Notes under the pieces: generated by a model
The model's database searches: none
Seen by the model: only the letters and a program-made list of their open reading frames with translations
What the model was told of the DNA's origin: nothing
Made by a program: the position numbers and the translations under genes
Shown here: one piece after another, positions 5,754 to 7,398 of the stretch
Numbering within the stretch: position 1 is the first letter of the stretch
Layout of the letters: the number at the start of each line of letters is the position of its first letter
Assembly (NCBI GenBank): GCA_017998555.1
Contig: JAGOCU010000103.1
Span: 1 to 7,398, forward strand
Source of the DNA: Thermoflexales bacterium
GTDB lineage: Bacteria > Chloroflexota > Anaerolineae > J036 > Brachytrichaceae
Length of the DNA: 7,398 bases
Reading direction: 5' to 3'

Positions 5754-5809
5754 CGGGAAGCGATGGTCCCGGCCCCGGCGTACGCCGGGGCCGGGACCAT
5801 CGCTTCCCG
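5754..5809. repeat. Perfect 56-bp uninterrupted palindrome
   Basis: All 28 base pairs match about the axis 5781/5782, with no spacer; the centre is GGCGTACGCC and the ends are CGGGAAGCGATGG and its complement. It lies between the divergent rplI and peptidase genes, where a transcription terminator is not expected, and no T-run follows on either strand. It could extrude as a cruciform, be a dispersed palindromic repeat, or be a symmetric protein-binding site. The CCCGG/CCGGG blocks resemble those of the inverted repeat at 755-797, but the sequences differ otherwise. Confidence 0.9.
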
Positions 5810-5875
5810 GAGTTGCGTTGAATCGCCGGCGGGATAATTGACCGAGCTCGGATCGAGCGTGTCCGCGCCTGATCG

Positions 5876-7398
5876 ATGAGCAAACGAACGATGAGAACAG
5901 ATGATTTGCCCGGACGTGCGCGCCTGCGGCGCGCCGCGAGCGGGGCGCTGTTGTGCGCCGCGCTCGGCGCCTGCGCATGGCTGCCTGGACCGCCCCGCGC
6001 GCCGACTCCCGATCCCCGCGCGACCCCGACCTTGCCGTTTGGCGTGGCGACGGTGACGCCGCGCCCAGGCCCCACCCGGGCCATCGTGGCCACGCCGGCC
6101 AATGCGTATGAGGCGCAGCCGGGGGCTGTGGGGGTGGGCGATGTTTTCTACCCGGACCTCGGCAACGGCGGTTATGACGCGCTGGACTACACGATTGATC
6201 TCAGCGTGGATGTGGCCTCAAACGTGCTCGCCGGCACGACGACGATGGTGGCACGAGCGACCCAGACGCTCAACGCCTTCAACCTCGACTTGTTTGGACT
6301 CGAGGTGCTGGATGTCACCCTGAACGGCCGACCTGCGCGCTACAACCGGTCGGGCGCGGAGCTGACGGTGACGCCGCTGGCCAACATCGCCGCCGATTCC
6401 CGTTTCACCAGCACGGTCCGCTATCGCGGCACGCCAACGGTCGTTTCCGACGCGGGCATTCCCCGCATTCCGCTGGGCTGGCAGAAGCAGATCACGGGCA
6501 CTTTTGTCGCCTCTGAGCCGTCGGGGGCGATGAACTGGTATCCGGTGAACAATCATCCGCGCGACAAGGCCAGCTATACGTTTCGGATCACGGTGCCCGG
6601 GCCATACCAGGTCGCGGCCAACGGCGTGCTGGTCGACCGCTTCGATGCGGCGAATGGGGCGAGCACCTGGATCTGGCGGATGGCCCAGCCGATGGCCAGC
6701 TACCTGGCGACGGTGCACATCGGTTTGTATGACGTTGAGACGTCGGCTGGCCCGCGTGGTCTGCCCATTCGCAACTACTTCCCGATGACGACACCCGGGT
6801 TTACGCGCCGGCAGTTTGACAAGACGGCCGAGATGATCGCCTTCATGGAAGAAAAGGTCGCGCCCTATCCGTTTGACGAATATGGGGTGGTCCTGCTGAC
6901 CAGCGATTCGACATGGGCGCTCGAGACCCAGACCCTGTCGATTTTTGGCGCGCGCGGGGCGGGCGAGGACACGATCTTCCATGAGTTGGCGCACCAGTGG
7001 TTTGGCGACAACCTGACGCCGGCGCAGTGGCAGGATACCTGGCTGAACGAGGGGTTTGCCACCTACTACTCGGCCCTGTGGCAGGAGCGCACGCGCGGCA
7101 AGGCGTACTTTGAGAGCGTTATGCGTTCGCACTACAACACGATGGCGGGGGCGAGACTGGGGCCGCCGTATGTGCGCGAGGTGGACCAGCTCTTTGGCGG
7201 ATCGGTGTATCTGCGGGGAGCGCTCACGCTGCATGCCCTGCGGGTGATGGTCGGAGAAACCAACTTCGACCGCACGATGCGCGAGTACTACAAACGTTAT
7301 CAGGGCGGGGTGGCGAGCACGGAGGATTTCCTGGCGACCGTCACCGAGGTGGCTGGCGCGGCGCCGAGCGCCGCGCTGCGGCCGTGGATCTTCGATGT
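5876..7398 (+). CDS. M1-family zinc metallopeptidase lipoprotein (3' end outside the window)
   Basis: The first 507 residues of a secreted gluzincin aminopeptidase-like protein. The N-terminus has arginines R14-R19, a hydrophobic stretch (ASGALLCAALGAC) and a lipobox LGAC with C33 as the predicted lipidated residue, so it should be anchored on the outer face of the membrane. A Pro/Thr-rich linker covers about 37-75. An M1-type N-terminal beta domain follows from about 90 to 290 (YDALDYTIDLSVDV). The catalytic domain shows H369-E-L-A-H373 and, 18 residues on, E392 in WLNEGFATYY, the three zinc ligands with E370 as the base. Y445 in VYLRGAL fits the catalytic tyrosine. The usual GxMEN motif is replaced by WALETQ (E350 kept). 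An in-frame TGA at 5870 limits the start to the ATG at 5876 or 5891; neither has a clear ribosome-binding site. The substrate is unknown. Divergent from rplI. Confidence 0.93.
   Translation, partial: MSKRTMRTDDLPGRARLRRAASGALLCAALGACAWLPGPPRAPTPDPRATPTLPFGVATVTPRPGPTRAIVATPANAYEAQPGAVGVGDVFYPDLGNGGYDALDYTIDLSVDVASNVLAGTTTMVARATQTLNAFNLDLFGLEVLDVTLNGRPARYNRSGAELTVTPLANIAADSRFTSTVRYRGTPTVVSDAGIPRIPLGWQKQITGTFVASEPSGAMNWYPVNNHPRDKASYTFRITVPGPYQVAANGVLVDRFDAANGASTWIWRMAQPMASYLATVHIGLYDVETSAGPRGLPIRNYFPMTTPGFTRRQFDKTAEMIAFMEEKVAPYPFDEYGVVLLTSDSTWALETQTLSIFGARGAGEDTIFHELAHQWFGDNLTPAQWQDTWLNEGFATYYSALWQERTRGKAYFESVMRSHYNTMAGARLGPPYVREVDQLFGGSVYLRGALTLHALRVMVGETNFDRTMREYYKRYQGGVASTEDFLATVTEVAGAAPSAALRPWIFD

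Noticed and set aside
5642..5800. N-terminal extension of rplI to the ATG at 5800
   Set aside because: L9 proteins begin at MKVLL; the extension would run through the 56-bp palindrome and the TATAAT box, and AGGTG precedes the ATG at 5641.
5810..5843. Possible peptidase promoter: GATAAT at 5833-5838, or TTGACC at 5838-5843 as a -35 box
   Set aside because: No matching -35 lies 16-18 nt upstream of GATAAT, and no -10 follows TTGACC at the right spacing; too weak to annotate.
6218..7234. Minus-strand open frame of 338 codons opposite the peptidase
   Set aside because: It overlaps a gene with intact HELAH and NEGFA motifs; its Arg/His-rich sequence has no domain and looks like a codon-bias shadow.

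Overview
The window is GC-rich coding DNA from a bacterium. Several traits point to Chloroflexota, probably an Anaerolineae-like member: a RodZ-like membrane protein directly upstream of rimO, an M1 peptidase lipoprotein with a Pro/Thr-rich linker, and an L9 protein with an Ala/Pro/Glu tail. This placement is inference from protein style and gene order, not from a search.

Layout. (1) 1-62 is a compact divergent control region with two matched 20-bp palindromes and overlapping promoters facing opposite ways. It precedes a TetR-family regulator (79-741, +). (2) 742-850 lies between convergent genes and holds a perfect 20-bp-stem hairpin plus a third copy of its half-unit. (3) 851-4938 is a minus-strand cluster, in transcription order rodZ-like, rimO, a four-helix membrane protein and a channel-like membrane protein. 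Spacings are 54 nt, a 4-bp ATGA overlap and 6 nt, so it looks like one operon. It starts at a perfect TATAAT only 9 nt before the rodZ start codon. (4) 4939-5101 holds that promoter, a short degenerate CAC(A/G)AAG tandem motif, and an intrinsic terminator for rplI. (5) 5102-5641 (-) is rplI (ribosomal protein L9). (6) 5642-5875 is a divergent intergenic region with the rplI -10 box and a perfect 56-bp palindrome. (7) 5876-7398 (+) is a secreted M1-family zinc metallopeptidase lipoprotein that runs off the right edge.

How it fits together. The TetR protein probably represses itself and an unseen gene to the left of the window. The minus-strand cluster joins housekeeping functions (ribosomal S12 modification, a cell-shape scaffold) to two unrecognised membrane proteins. 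rplI has its own promoter and terminator. I see no CRISPR array, tRNA, rRNA, transposase or clear defence system. The most unusual items are the twin-operator divergent promoter, the two long palindromes, and the channel-like protein with a degenerate selectivity-filter sequence.
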